Below are positions 51,950 to 60,214 of a stretch of 64,000 nt of DNA, piece by piece (positions within the stretch are counted from its first letter, which is position 1; the number at the start of each line of letters is the position of its first letter). The stretch spans positions 9,637 to 73,636 of the forward strand of contig CAWJYU010000010.1 in the NCBI GenBank assembly GCA_963847235.1, in the 5' to 3' direction. The notes beneath the pieces were generated by a model that was not told the DNA's origin, ran no database searches, and saw only the letters and a list, made by a program, of their open reading frames with translations. The stretch is from JACDAN01 sp963847235 (GTDB lineage: Bacteria; Actinomycetota; Thermoleophilia; Gaiellales; Gaiellaceae). The position numbers and the translations under genes are program-made.

Positions 51950-52129
51950 CTAGGCGGGGGAGACGACCGCTTCGGGTGGACGCGGCACGAGCCGAGGCTG
52001 TTGCGGCGGCCGCAGTGCACGGGGCTTTGCGGGCCGGAACGTTGGACAGGGGGAGTCCAGGGGGAGGGCGCAAAGTCCCGCCCTGCGGAAGTAGCAGTCG
52101 TCGCAACTCGCCTCGGCTCGTTTGGTCAT
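51950..52129 (-). CDS. Small cysteine-rich protein
   Basis: 59 residues. MTKRAEASCDDCYFRRAGLC followed by ALPLDSPCPTFRP: four cysteines (positions 9, 12, 20 and 28) in the pattern C-x2-C-x7-C-x7-C, suitable for zinc or an iron-sulfur site, then a Pro/Arg-rich tail. The ATG at 52129 is preceded by AGGAGG at 13 nt. It is followed on the same strand by the LapA-like gene. No function recognised. Confidence 0.62.
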   Translation of the reverse strand: MTKRAEASCDDCYFRRAGLCALPLDSPCPTFRPAKPRALRPPQQPRLVPRPPEAVVSPA

Positions 52130-52268
52130 CGCCGCGCTCGAACCTCCTGAAGGGTGTCGCTTCCTGGCGGGGCATCTTGGGACCTCGCGCGACGCGTTAC
52201 AAGGGGGGTCGGACACGAAATCTCTGCAATTTCCGCACGGTCCGAAAAACCGCGAATTCCGGGGATTT
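52130..52268. other. Gap with a hairpin after the PDZ-Lon gene
   Basis: 139 bp. TCGGAC...GGTCCGA with inner GAAAT/AATTTC forms an inverted repeat at about 52208-52246; on the minus strand it follows the PDZ-Lon stop and a short T-run (CGGTTTTT). It is likely the operon terminator. Nothing else seen. Confidence 0.4.
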
Positions 52269-53279
52269 CTACGCCTTGGGCGGCAGGGTTGCCAGCGCGC
52301 GCAACGCCTGTTGAAAGCTGTCCACAGGCACGACGCGCAGGCCTTCCGCGTAGCGGCGCGCCTCGCGGGCGTTATCCCCAGGGACGAGGAAGAGATCCAT
52401 GCCGGAACGCCTCGCGCCGATCGTCTTCTGCTTGATCCCGCCAACACTGGAGACCGAGCCGTCGAGGAAGATCTCTCCTGTCGCCGCCAGCTGGTAGCCG
52501 CGGTCGACGCCCTCCCCGAGCTCCTCCATGAGCTGGAGCGCGAACGCGAGCCCCGCCGACGGCCCGCCCACCTGGCCGAGGTCGATCTTCACGTCGACGG
52601 GGGGCGGCGCGACATCGAAGACGTCGGTGACAGAGACGCCCACAAAGGCGCGACTGCGCCGGCGCGGGTCGCGGGCGGCTCGAAGGACGACAGTGAACCG
52701 CTTCCCGTCACGCTCGACGAGGAGCCTCACGCGGTCGCCGGGCTTCTTCGCGGCGAGCGCGTCGGTGACCTGCTGCGCCCGGCGCACGGGCTTGCCGTCG
52801 ACCGCTCTGATCCAGTCGCAGGCCCGGAGCTTCCCGGAGGCCGGATAGCCCGGGAAGGTTCCCTCCACGGCGACGCCGAGCAGCCTCGCCGGCATCCGGT
52901 AGTCGAGCTCGCGGAATGCGACTGCGGTCGCGTACTCCTGGCTCCGCCGCATGGCCGCGAGCTCGCAGCGGCGGCGCGCCTGCTCGTCCTGGCCCTCGGC
53001 CAGCACACTGGAGACCGGCTCGAGCGTCGCGCCTTCGTAGAGGCTGGGAAACATCTTCTCGATCAGCGACGCCTTCCGGATGTCGACGGCGACGTAGTAG
53101 ATGCCCCCGCCGTTCGGATCGGCCTTCTCGCCTTCGACCTCCACACGCGGCTCCAGCGGGCGCGCCTCGTCGGGGAGGAAGATGTAGCGATCCGACGGCA
53201 CGATGTAGAGCACCGCGGCGACAGCGAGGATCGCGATGCCGGCGCCGATCAGCCAGGCCGGCCACGAGAGGCGCTTCAC
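52269..53279 (-). CDS. Membrane-anchored PDZ-Lon serine protease
   Basis: 336 residues. One N-terminal membrane helix (WPAWLIGAGIAILAVAAVLY), PDZ domain (about 130-205, with DWIRAVDGKPVRRAQQV), then a Lon-type catalytic domain: GGPSAGLAFALQLMEEL has the Ser, and VGGIKQKTIGARRSGMDLFL the Lys of the dyad. This is the YlbL/secreted-Lon arrangement, facing outside the membrane. GTG start overlaps the SDR stop (GTGA). Confidence 0.9.
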   Translation of the reverse strand: MKRLSWPAWLIGAGIAILAVAAVLYIVPSDRYIFLPDEARPLEPRVEVEGEKADPNGGGIYYVAVDIRKASLIEKMFPSLYEGATLEPVSSVLAEGQDEQARRRCELAAMRRSQEYATAVAFRELDYRMPARLLGVAVEGTFPGYPASGKLRACDWIRAVDGKPVRRAQQVTDALAAKKPGDRVRLLVERDGKRFTVVLRAARDPRRRSRAFVGVSVTDVFDVAPPPVDVKIDLGQVGGPSAGLAFALQLMEELGEGVDRGYQLAATGEIFLDGSVSSVGGIKQKTIGARRSGMDLFLVPGDNAREARRYAEGLRVVPVDSFQQALRALATLPPKA

Positions 53280-54019
53280 TGGAGGCTGCGGACCAGGCCG
53301 CCGTCGACCTGGATCACCGAGCCGGTGACGTATGACGCGGCATCCGAGGCGAGGAAGCAGACGACGGAGGCGATCTCGTCAGGTCGGCCGAGGCGCCGGA
53401 GCGGGATGGTCTCGAGGTCCTCGGCGCTCGGCCCGTCCGGGTAGACCTCCTTGAGCCGCTCGGTGTCGATCCGGCCGGGGGCGATCGTGTTGACGGTGAT
53501 GCCGTCGGGCCCGACCTCGCGCGAGAGCGTCTTCGCCCACCCGACCACTCCGGGGCGGACGGCGTTCGAGAGCGCGAGGTTGTCCGCCGGCTCCTTGACC
53601 GTGCTCGACTCGATGTTGATCACACGACCGGCCGGGCTCCGCCGCAGGTGGGGAAGGCACAGGTTCGTCAGTCGGACTGCTGAGACCAGGAGGAGGGCGA
53701 CGGCTGCTTCGAGCGACTCGTCGTCGATTTCGACCGCGGGCCCGCGGGGCGGTCCCCCGCTGTTGTTGATCAGGACGTCCACGCCGCCGAACGCATCGAC
53801 CGTCTGCTCGACGAGCCGCTGGCAGTCCTGCGGGTTCGTCACGTCGCCCTGGACGGCCAGCGCCCCGAGCCGCTCGGCCTCAGTCCGGACGACCTTCCTC
53901 CGGCGCGCGAACATGGCGACGTTCATCCCCTCGGCGGCGAAGGCGTCAGCGATCGCGAGGCCCATCCCCTGCGAGGCCCCGCACACGATCGCCGTGCGCC
54001 CCTTCAGCCCAAGATCCAC
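53276..54019 (-). CDS. SDR-family oxidoreductase with altered active site
   Basis: 247 residues. The glycine motif is AIVCGASQGMGLAIADAFA; NNSGGPP is the NNAG equivalent. The usual Y-x3-K is replaced: in ALSNAVRPGVVGWAK the aligned positions are Ser and Arg. Such BKR-like SDRs are known and lack the standard tetrad. The reaction is therefore uncertain. It is in an operon with the PDZ-Lon gene and overlaps the zinc-ribbon gene by 16 bp. Confidence 0.85.
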   Translation of the reverse strand: MDLGLKGRTAIVCGASQGMGLAIADAFAAEGMNVAMFARRRKVVRTEAERLGALAVQGDVTNPQDCQRLVEQTVDAFGGVDVLINNSGGPPRGPAVEIDDESLEAAVALLLVSAVRLTNLCLPHLRRSPAGRVINIESSTVKEPADNLALSNAVRPGVVGWAKTLSREVGPDGITVNTIAPGRIDTERLKEVYPDGPSAEDLETIPLRRLGRPDEIASVVCFLASDAASYVTGSVIQVDGGLVRSLQ

Positions 54020-54351
54020 AGGAGCACCACGATCCCAACGGGCACGATGGCGAGGATCGCGCCGACCGCCATCGGCGAGAGCCCGAACGGCCAGGCCTGG
54101 TTGCCCTTACGGGCCCAGAACGGCCGTCCGCCTTTGCTTCCCCAGCAGTCCGCGCAGACGCCCTGGACGGTCTTGGAGTTCCGGCCGCAGTGCGGGCAGC
54201 GCGAGGACGGAGCCAGCGCGAGCCGGATGGCGCTCGCCGAGGTTCGCGGCGCGCGCGGGATGCGTCTCGCCCGTGGGCGCCTGCGCGGAGCGCGAGGGAC
54301 TGTCCCTCGGGCCCGGCTGGCGCGGCCGGGTCCCTTGTGCCGAGAGTGCAT
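54004..54351 (-). CDS. Zinc-ribbon membrane protein (start uncertain)
   Basis: Up to 115 residues. The sure part is RCPHCGRNSKTVQGVCADCW (zinc ribbon C-x2-C and C-x2-C) and the C-terminal helix MAVGAILAIVPVGIVVLLWI. The first 50 residues from the ATG at 54351 are Arg/Pro-rich and include a GGGACTGTCCC palindrome in the DNA, so the true start may be nearer the zinc ribbon, but no ATG/GTG/TTG exists there in frame. Function unknown. Confidence 0.6.
   Translation of the reverse strand: MHSRHKGPGRASRARGTVPRAPRRRPRARRIPRAPRTSASAIRLALAPSSRCPHCGRNSKTVQGVCADCWGSKGGRPFWARKGNQAWPFGLSPMAVGAILAIVPVGIVVLLWILG
54295..54307. repeat. AGGGACTGTCCCT palindrome
   Basis: A perfect odd palindrome (54295-54307) within GC-rich DNA upstream of the zinc-ribbon core. 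It has the same form (4-6 bp arms around a single T) as the GGGGTCTGACCCC pair at 2509-2575, and may be another REP-like unit. Confidence 0.45.
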
Positions 54352-54494
54352 CACGTGCGTCGCGGAAGTGTTGCTTGGGCGGAGGTTCGGGCGCGCACGG
54401 CTCAATGATGTCGGAGAGGACCCCGTTCTCGGCCCGCTTCCGTCGCAGCCTGGACGGTTTCGCGGGCCGTCGGCCCCTGCCTCCAAACCCGAAC
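54352..54494. other. Gap downstream of mdh
   Basis: 143 bp between the mdh stop and the zinc-ribbon ORF, both on the minus strand. GC-rich with no convincing promoter, terminator or ORF. Confidence 0.4.
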
Positions 54495-55418
54495 CTACGT
54501 CGTCAGGACGCCGACGACCTCGCGAACGGCCTCCGCCGACGCTTGCAGCTGCTGCCGCTCCTGGTCGGTGAGGTCGAGCTCGTAGATCTCCTCGATCCCG
54601 TCGGCGCCGAGCTTCACCGGCACACCCATGTACAGGTCGTCGATGCCGTACTCGCCCTCCAGGTACGCAGTGCAGGGGAGGACGCGCTTCTCGTCGAGCA
54701 TGATCGAGTCGACCATCTGCGCGGCCGCCGCGCCGGGCGCGTACCAGGCTGAGGTGCCGAGGAGCGAGACGAGCTCGCCGCCGCCCTTCGCCGTGCGCTC
54801 GACCAGCTTCTGGATCGTGTCGTCGGCGAGCAGCTTGCGGAGCGGCACTCCGCCGACCGTCGTCGCCGAGACCACCGAGACCATCTGGTCGCCGTGGCCG
54901 CCGAGCACCATCGCCGTCACGTCCTTGATCGACGCGCCGGTCGCCCAGGCGATGGACGCGGAGAACCGTGCGGTGTCGAGGATGCCCGCCATGCCGAAGA
55001 CGCGGTTCTTGGGCCACCCGGAGACAGTCTTCGCGACGTGGCACATCGCGTCGAGCGGGTTCGAGACGACGATCAGGATCGCGTCGGGCGACTGGCCGAC
55101 GACCGACTGCGTCACGGACCCGACGATCTTCTCGTTGGTCGAGACGAGGTCGTCGCGGCTCATGTCGCCCGTGCGGGGGACCCCGGCGGTGAGCACGACG
55201 ACGTCGGAGCCCGCCGTGATGTTGTACTCCGTCGAGCCGACCACGCGGGGCTCGTAGCCCAGCACTGCGCCGGCCTGGTTGATGTCGAGCGCCTTGCCCT
55301 CGGCGAGGCCGTCCTTGATGTCGACGAGGGCGATGTCGCAGTAGTCGCCTCGCGCCAGCTCCTGCGCGCAGGTCGCGCCGACGTTCCCGGCGCCGACGAC
55401 GGTGACCTTTCTACGCAA
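54495..55418 (-). CDS. mdh: Malate dehydrogenase (LDH-like)
   Basis: 307 residues. VTVVGAGNVGATCAQELARG (NAD loop) with Asp at VDIKDG, catalytic Arg region GVPRTGDMSRDDLV (MDH-type Arg specificity), SNPLDAMCHVA, and the catalytic His in GGHGDQMV. Oxidises malate to oxaloacetate. TTG start at 55418, overlapping the icd stop by 8 bp, so mdh is translated with icd. Confidence 0.95.
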   Translation of the reverse strand: MRRKVTVVGAGNVGATCAQELARGDYCDIALVDIKDGLAEGKALDINQAGAVLGYEPRVVGSTEYNITAGSDVVVLTAGVPRTGDMSRDDLVSTNEKIVGSVTQSVVGQSPDAILIVVSNPLDAMCHVAKTVSGWPKNRVFGMAGILDTARFSASIAWATGASIKDVTAMVLGGHGDQMVSVVSATTVGGVPLRKLLADDTIQKLVERTAKGGGELVSLLGTSAWYAPGAAAAQMVDSIMLDEKRVLPCTAYLEGEYGIDDLYMGVPVKLGADGIEEIYELDLTDQERQQLQASAEAVREVVGVLTT

Positions 55419-56505
55419 CTCGGACTCCGAGCTTCTCGATGATCGCGTCGGCCACCTCGCTCGTGCCCACCGCGGTCGGGTCGTCGCGGCTCGGCTTCAT
55501 GTCGTAGGTCACGCTCTTGCCCTCGCGGATCACCTCGGCGATCGCGCTCTCGACCCGGTCCGCCGCCTCGTGCTCCTCGAGATGCCGGAGCATCATCACG
55601 CCGGAGAGCATCTGCGCCATCGGGTTGGCCTTGTTCTGGCCCGCGTACTTCGGCGCAGAGCCGTGCGTGGGCTCGAAGATCGCCGCCTGCTCGCCGAAGT
55701 TCCCGCCCGGCGCCATCCCCAGCCCGCCGATCATCCCGGCGGCGAGGTCGGAGACGATGTCGCCGTAGAGGTTCGGGCAGACGAGCACGTCGTACTCCTC
55801 GGGCCGCTGGACGAGCTGCATGCACATGTTGTCCACGATCCGGTCGTCGAACTCGATGCCCGCGTTCTCGGCAGCGACCTCCTGGGCGACACGCAGGTAG
55901 AGGCCGTCGGTGAACTTCATGATGTTGGCCTTGTGGACGGCCGTGACCTTCCGGCGGCCGTTCTTCCGCGCGTAGTCGAAGGCGAACTGGACGATCCGGC
56001 GTGTGCCGGTCACCGAGAGCGGCTTGATGGAGATGCCTGCGTCGCGATGTCGGAGCTTCCCGCCGTGGTCCTCGATCCAGCCGATCAGCTCGTCGGCCTC
56101 GTCGCTGCCCTGCTCGTACTCGATGCCGGCGTAGAGATCCTCGGTGTTCTCGCGGATCAGGACGAGGTCGACGTCGTCGAACCGCGATCGCACTCCTTCG
56201 TAGCTCTTGCAGGGCCGAACCTGGCCGTAGAGGTCGAGCGCCTTGCGCAGGCCGACGTTCACGGAGCGGAAGCCGCTGCCGACCGGGGTCGTGATCGGCC
56301 CCTTCAGCGCGACGCCCGTCTCGCGGATCGCATCCAGCACCCGATCGGGGAGCGGGTTTCCGTCGTTCTGCTCCATGACGTCCGTGCCGGCGTACTGGAC
56401 GTCCCACTCGAACTCGACGCCGCTCGCCTCGAGGACCCGGCGGGTCGCCTCCGTGAGCTCCGGACCGATTCCGTCGCCGGGAATGAGAGTGACTCGGTGA
56501 GCCAT
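55411..56505 (-). CDS. icd: Isocitrate dehydrogenase (NAD(P)-dependent, IDH/IMDH family)
   Basis: 364 residues. LIPGDGIGPELTEATRRVLE, LIRENTEDLYAGIEYE (substrate Asn/Glu), VTAVHKANIMKFTDGLYLRV (catalytic Lys), NLYGDIVSDLAAGMIGGLGM and FEPTHGSAPKYAGQNKANPM are canonical. The ENTEDLYAG form fits isocitrate rather than isopropylmalate. ATG at 56505 with TAGAGT 9 nt upstream (56515-56520, minus). Divergent from gltA. Confidence 0.93.
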   Translation of the reverse strand: MAHRVTLIPGDGIGPELTEATRRVLEASGVEFEWDVQYAGTDVMEQNDGNPLPDRVLDAIRETGVALKGPITTPVGSGFRSVNVGLRKALDLYGQVRPCKSYEGVRSRFDDVDLVLIRENTEDLYAGIEYEQGSDEADELIGWIEDHGGKLRHRDAGISIKPLSVTGTRRIVQFAFDYARKNGRRKVTAVHKANIMKFTDGLYLRVAQEVAAENAGIEFDDRIVDNMCMQLVQRPEEYDVLVCPNLYGDIVSDLAAGMIGGLGMAPGGNFGEQAAIFEPTHGSAPKYAGQNKANPMAQMLSGVMMLRHLEEHEAADRVESAIAEVIREGKSVTYDMKPSRDDPTAVGTSEVADAIIEKLGVRVA

Positions 56506-56604
56506 CCGGCGGCGACTCTATCTAAGCCAGCTGGGGGAACCCTCCCGGTTCCCCCGGACCCCCTCCACGTGATCGCTGACGCGAACGGCCGCTTCGCGGC
56601 CGGG

Positions 56605-56610
56605 TACTCT
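56605..56610 (+). promoter_or_regulatory. TACTCT -10 box of gltA
   Basis: TACTCT ends 9 nt before the ATG at 56620, with no SD. With the icd box at 56515-56520 on the other strand it forms a divergent leaderless promoter pair for the TCA-cycle genes. Confidence 0.45.
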
Positions 56611-56619
56611 CTGCGGCCA

Positions 56620-57700
56620 ATGAGCGACTTCAAGCCAGGCCTCGAAGGCGTCGTCGCCGTCGAGACGGAAATCGCCGAGCCCGACCGCGAGGGCGGGCAG
56701 CTCCGCTATCGCGGCATCGACATCGAGGAGCTGGTCGGCCAGTACCCGTACGAGAACGTCTGGGGCCTGCTCGTCGACAACGACCTGGACTCGAAGATGC
56801 CGGAGCCGGAGCCCTACGAGCCGGCCGCGCTCTCCGGTAACGCGCCGTCCGACCTCCAGGCCGAGACGGCGCGGCTTTCCGGCCACTGGAGCCTCGGCAA
56901 GCTGAACGAGATCTCGGACGAGCAGGCGCGGACCGACCTCGGACGGATCTCCGCCCAGATGATGGGGATCGTCGCGCGCTCGGCCGCGGTCGCCGACGGA
57001 CGGGAGCCGGCGCCGGACGACGTCGTCGCCCAGGGCGAGACCGCCGCCGAGCGGTTCCTCCTGCGGTGGCGCGGCGAGGCGAATCCCGACCACGCCAAGG
57101 CGATCGACACCTACTGGATCTGCACCGCCGAGCACGGCCTGAACGCCTCCACCTTCGCCGCTCGGGTGACGGCGTCCACGGGAGCCGACTGCGGCGCGGC
57201 CCTGTCGTCGGCGGTCGGCGCGCTCTCGGGCCCGCTCCACGGCGGGGCGCCGGCGTACGTGAAGCCGATGCTGGAGGAGGTCCAGGCGATGGGCGACCCG
57301 GAGCGCTGGGTGCGGGAGGCGCTCGCGAGCGGCAAGCGGATCATGGGCTTCGGCCACCGGATCTACCGCGCCGAGGACCCGCGGTCGCGCATTCTCAAGC
57401 GGACGGCCAAGGAGCTGGGCGCGCCGCAGGTCGAGGTCGCAGAGCAGCTCGAGGAGGTCGCGCTCAAGGCGCTCCAGGAGAAGTCTCCCGACCGCGTGCT
57501 GGCGACCAACGTCGAGTACTACTCGGCGATCGTTCTCGACGTCGCAGAGATCCCGCCGCCGCTGGCTCCGGCGATGTTCGCGTGCTCGCGCGTGGCGGGC
57601 TGGTCGGCGCACATCCTCGAGCAGAAGCGCACCGGTCGGCTGTTCAGGCCGTCTGCGAAGTACGTCGGCCCCGCTCCCGCGTTCGCTCTCCACTGTCTGA
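56620..57700 (+). CDS. gltA: Citrate synthase (frameshift near 57676)
   Basis: 359 residues when corrected. QLRYRGIDIEELVGQYPYEN, catalytic His in SGPLHGGAPAYVKPM, MGFGHRIYRAEDPR and the catalytic Asp region (IVLDVAEIPPPLAPAMFACS) are typical of type II short citrate synthases. The frame breaks in the final residues: removing one C in CTCCCG (57674-57679) gives YVGPAPRSLSTV and the TGA at 57698-57700. Condenses acetyl-CoA and oxaloacetate. Confidence 0.94.
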
Positions 57701-58196
57701 TCTGGCCTCAGCGGCTGCCGAGGCGGCCGAGCTGGCCGAGCGGGGCGACGAGCGAGAGCTCGCCGCGCACCGGACGAAGTGGCAGGACGAGATCGAGGGC
57801 GCGGCCCGCAGCGCCGACTTCCGCGAGCGTGCGCTCGCGTACCGCGCGATCGGGCAGTTCCGCTACCGCCAGAAGCTCGTGCTGCTCCGGCGCGGGCTCG
57901 AGGACGAGAGCCCGGCGAGCCGCGGCTCGGCGCTCCTCTCACTGGAGCTGCTCTCGCGGGACCATCCCGGAGACGTCAACGCCGACCGCTCGCTGCTCCA
58001 TACGCTGGCGGCGAGCGACCCGAACGCTGCCGTCCGACGCCTCGCCATCCTGGTGCTCAAGAACGGGTCGCCGCATCGGGACACGATCGTGATGCTGGAG
58101 GGCATCGCCGACGACGACGAGCACGACAAGGAGCTTCGCGAGACCGCCAAGCGGGCGGCCGCGGTGCTGACGAAGAAGTCGCGCGCTAGGAGTTAG
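57693..58196 (+). CDS. HEAT-repeat-like protein coupled to gltA
   Basis: 167 residues. Helical repeats with spaced Leu/Ala (YRAIGQFRYRQKLVLLRRGL, RRLAILVLKNGSPH, AKRAAAVLTKK). The open frame begins inside the gltA end. There is no ATG, GTG or TTG before residue about 135, so the start is probably CTG at 57693 (LSDLASAAAEAAELAERGD), overlapping the gltA stop by 8 bp; a sequencing error at the start is also possible. Function unknown. Confidence 0.65.
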   Translation: MSDLASAAAEAAELAERGDERELAAHRTKWQDEIEGAARSADFRERALAYRAIGQFRYRQKLVLLRRGLEDESPASRGSALLSLELLSRDHPGDVNADRSLLHTLAASDPNAAVRRLAILVLKNGSPHRDTIVMLEGIADDDEHDKELRETAKRAAAVLTKKSRARS

Positions 58197-58362
58197 CGCA
58201 GGGACAAACGGGGCGGTGGAGCGGCTTTCCGCAGCCCGCGCAGGTCCGCTGGCTTCGGCGCCACTCGAGCATCTTCTTCTCGATGCCCGCCTTCATCATC
58301 AGCACGCCCACGCCGGTGCTCGAGGCGAGGAGGAGAGCCGTTTCGTTCGTCATCTCGATCAT
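58186..58362 (-). CDS. 58-residue protein with one helix and zinc ribbon
   Basis: MIEMTNETALLLASSTGVGV, LMMKAGIEKKMLEWRRSQ, TCAGCGKPLHRPVCPC. The four Cys (C-x2-C, C-x-C) with a His suggest a zinc site; the N-terminal segment is moderately hydrophobic. The ATG overlaps the xerD stop (ATGA) and the gene converges with the HEAT protein (11-bp overlap). The length (58 aa) is below usual ORF cut-offs. Confidence 0.65.
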   Translation of the reverse strand: MIEMTNETALLLASSTGVGVLMMKAGIEKKMLEWRRSQRTCAGCGKPLHRPVCPCANS

Positions 58363-59264
58363 TTCGTCCTTCGCTTCGCGTGCGGGTGCGCTTGGAAATA
58401 CAACTCCCGGCGCCGCCGGTCGGTTACGTGGGTGTAGAGCTCCGTGGTAGCCAGATCGGCATGTCCGAGCATTTCCTGAACGCTCCTTAGGTCTGCTCCT
58501 CCCTCGAGGAGGTGAGTTGCAAACGTGTGGCGCAGCAGATGGGGGTGCACGCGCTCGGGCTCGAGGCCCGCTTTCACCGCCAGCTTGCGGAGGATCAAGA
58601 AGGCGCCGGCCCGCGTCAGTCCGCCGCCGTGGGCGTTCAGGAAGAGCTCCGGGCGGTGGCGGCGATCGAGGTGGGGGCGTCCCCTCGCCAGGTAACGGCG
58701 AAGTGCCTCGACGGCCTCCCGCCCGACCGGAACGACGCGTTCCTTGCCGCCTTTTCCGACCGTTCGAACGAGCCGCTGGTCGAGGTCGACGCCGCCCTTG
58801 TCGAGGCCCACCGCCTCGCTGACCCGGAGACCTGCGCCGTAAAGGAGCTCGACCAGGGCGCGGTCGCGAAGGTGGCGCGGCGTCGTCCCGGCGGCGGCGT
58901 CGATCAGCCGCTCGGCCTCGGAGGGGGACAGCGCGCGCGGGAGGCGTCGGGTCCTGCGCGGCAGCTCGAGCTCCGCCGCGGGATTCGTGTCGGTCGCGCC
59001 GATCAGGACCAGGTGGCGGAAGAAGGAGCGGAGCGACGCGACTCGCCGCGCGATCGTCGAGCCGGAGAGGCCCCGCGCCCGGAGCTCGGCGAGATAGCGC
59101 TCGAGCTCCTCCGTGGTGACCGTCGAGGGCGAGTGGCCGAGCCAGCCGGCGAGGGCCTCGAGGTCTCGCCGGTACGCCTCGACCGTGCGCGGAGCGAGGC
59201 GCGCCGTCGAGAGGGCAAGGAAGCCCTCGAGCTCGGGGTCGGCGGTCCGGGGCTTGTGTTTCAT
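58359..59264 (-). CDS. xerD: Tyrosine recombinase XerD-type
   Basis: 301 residues. SAM-like N-domain (LEGFLALSTARLAPRTVEAY), catalytic Arg in YGAGLRVSEAVGL, Lys in VRTVGKGGKERVVP, HLLRHTFATHLLEGG (H-x2-R), the second His in MLGHADLATTELYTHV and nucleophile Tyr. It resolves chromosome dimers at dif with a partner. The next upstream gene is a second Xer (59350), not sharing its start. Confidence 0.9.
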   Translation of the reverse strand: MKHKPRTADPELEGFLALSTARLAPRTVEAYRRDLEALAGWLGHSPSTVTTEELERYLAELRARGLSGSTIARRVASLRSFFRHLVLIGATDTNPAAELELPRRTRRLPRALSPSEAERLIDAAAGTTPRHLRDRALVELLYGAGLRVSEAVGLDKGGVDLDQRLVRTVGKGGKERVVPVGREAVEALRRYLARGRPHLDRRHRPELFLNAHGGGLTRAGAFLILRKLAVKAGLEPERVHPHLLRHTFATHLLEGGADLRSVQEMLGHADLATTELYTHVTDRRRRELYFQAHPHAKRRTK

Positions 59265-59349
59265 GCCACTAGCCTGCTTGCGAGGGTTTGATTCATCCGG
59301 TTCAGCCGCGAGCCCGCGGCGAGCGGCTCGTCACATGGAACACAAGCGG

Positions 59350-60195
59350 TCATGAGCGCGGGTGGGCGCGGTCATAGACCTTCCGGAGGCGCTTCGCGTC
59401 GACGTGGCTGTACATCTGGGTCGTCGAGAGCGAGCTGTGCCCGAGGAGCTCCTGGATCGTCCTCAGGTCGGCGCCGCCTTCCAACAGGTGGGTCGCGAAC
59501 GCGTGCCGCAGGCGGTGTGGATGGGGGAAGAGCCTGCGGAGCGTGCTCGTGTCGAGCCGCCGGCCGCGGGCCGAGATGAAGAGCGCGTCGTTCGCGTCGC
59601 GCGCGAGCTTCGGGCGCTCCCGGAGCCAGAGGCCGACCCAGTACGCGGCCTCCTCGCCCAGTGGGACGACGCGCTCCTTGCCGCCCTTGCCGCGGACCCG
59701 AACCGCCTCCTGATCGAACTCGACGTCCCCGAGGTTCAGGTCGACGGCCTCCTGGCTTCGGAGCCCGGCGGAGTAGACGAGCTCGGCGAGGGCACGGTTC
59801 CGGATGGCGAGCGGGTCGTCCGTGCCGAAGCGCTCGAGCTCGGTCTCGATCTCCTGCTGCTTCGGGGCGTCGGGCAGCCGGCGCGGCCGCCGCGGCGCCA
59901 GTCGGGCGTCCGGGACCTTCGAGGCGCCGAGCGTGAAGCGGAGGAAGGCGCGGACGGCGGCGAGCTTCCGCGCGATCGTCGCCGGCGCGAGCTTGCTCGG
60001 TTCGCGGCCGCGCCGGGCTGCGCCGAGCTCGGCGACGTAGTCGGCCAGGAGGCGGGCGTCGACGTCCTCGACGGACGCCTTCCGCGTCCGGAGCCAGGCG
60101 CCGAACTCCGCCAGGTCGACGCCGTAGGCGCGCCGTGTCGCATCGGACAGGGCCGGACTGGCCAGGAAACGGTCGATCGCCGCCTGAGTCTCCAT
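59350..60195 (-). CDS. xerC: Tyrosine recombinase XerC-type
   Basis: 281 residues. Catalytic residues are complete: YSAGLRSQEAVDL (Arg), VRVRGKGGKERVVP (Lys), HRLRHAFATHLLEGG, LLGHSSLSTTQMYSHV. It differs clearly from its neighbour XerD, so this is an ancient XerC/XerD pair placed in tandem, 86 bp apart, rather than a phage integrase. No dif-like site is seen in the gap (59265-59349), but I cannot exclude one. Confidence 0.88.
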   Translation of the reverse strand: METQAAIDRFLASPALSDATRRAYGVDLAEFGAWLRTRKASVEDVDARLLADYVAELGAARRGREPSKLAPATIARKLAAVRAFLRFTLGASKVPDARLAPRRPRRLPDAPKQQEIETELERFGTDDPLAIRNRALAELVYSAGLRSQEAVDLNLGDVEFDQEAVRVRGKGGKERVVPLGEEAAYWVGLWLRERPKLARDANDALFISARGRRLDTSTLRRLFPHPHRLRHAFATHLLEGGADLRTIQELLGHSSLSTTQMYSHVDAKRLRKVYDRAHPRS

Positions 60196-60214
60196 CCAGG
60201 CAGGATTCGCGCCC

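Noticed and set aside
55402..56505. Plus-strand open frame opposite icd
   Set aside because: A long antisense frame running into gltA; codon pattern and lack of motifs show it is a shadow of icd.
58359..60195. Integrase of a mobile element or phage
   Set aside because: Both genes are Xer-like in length and motifs, with no att-like repeats, tRNA target or other phage genes nearby.
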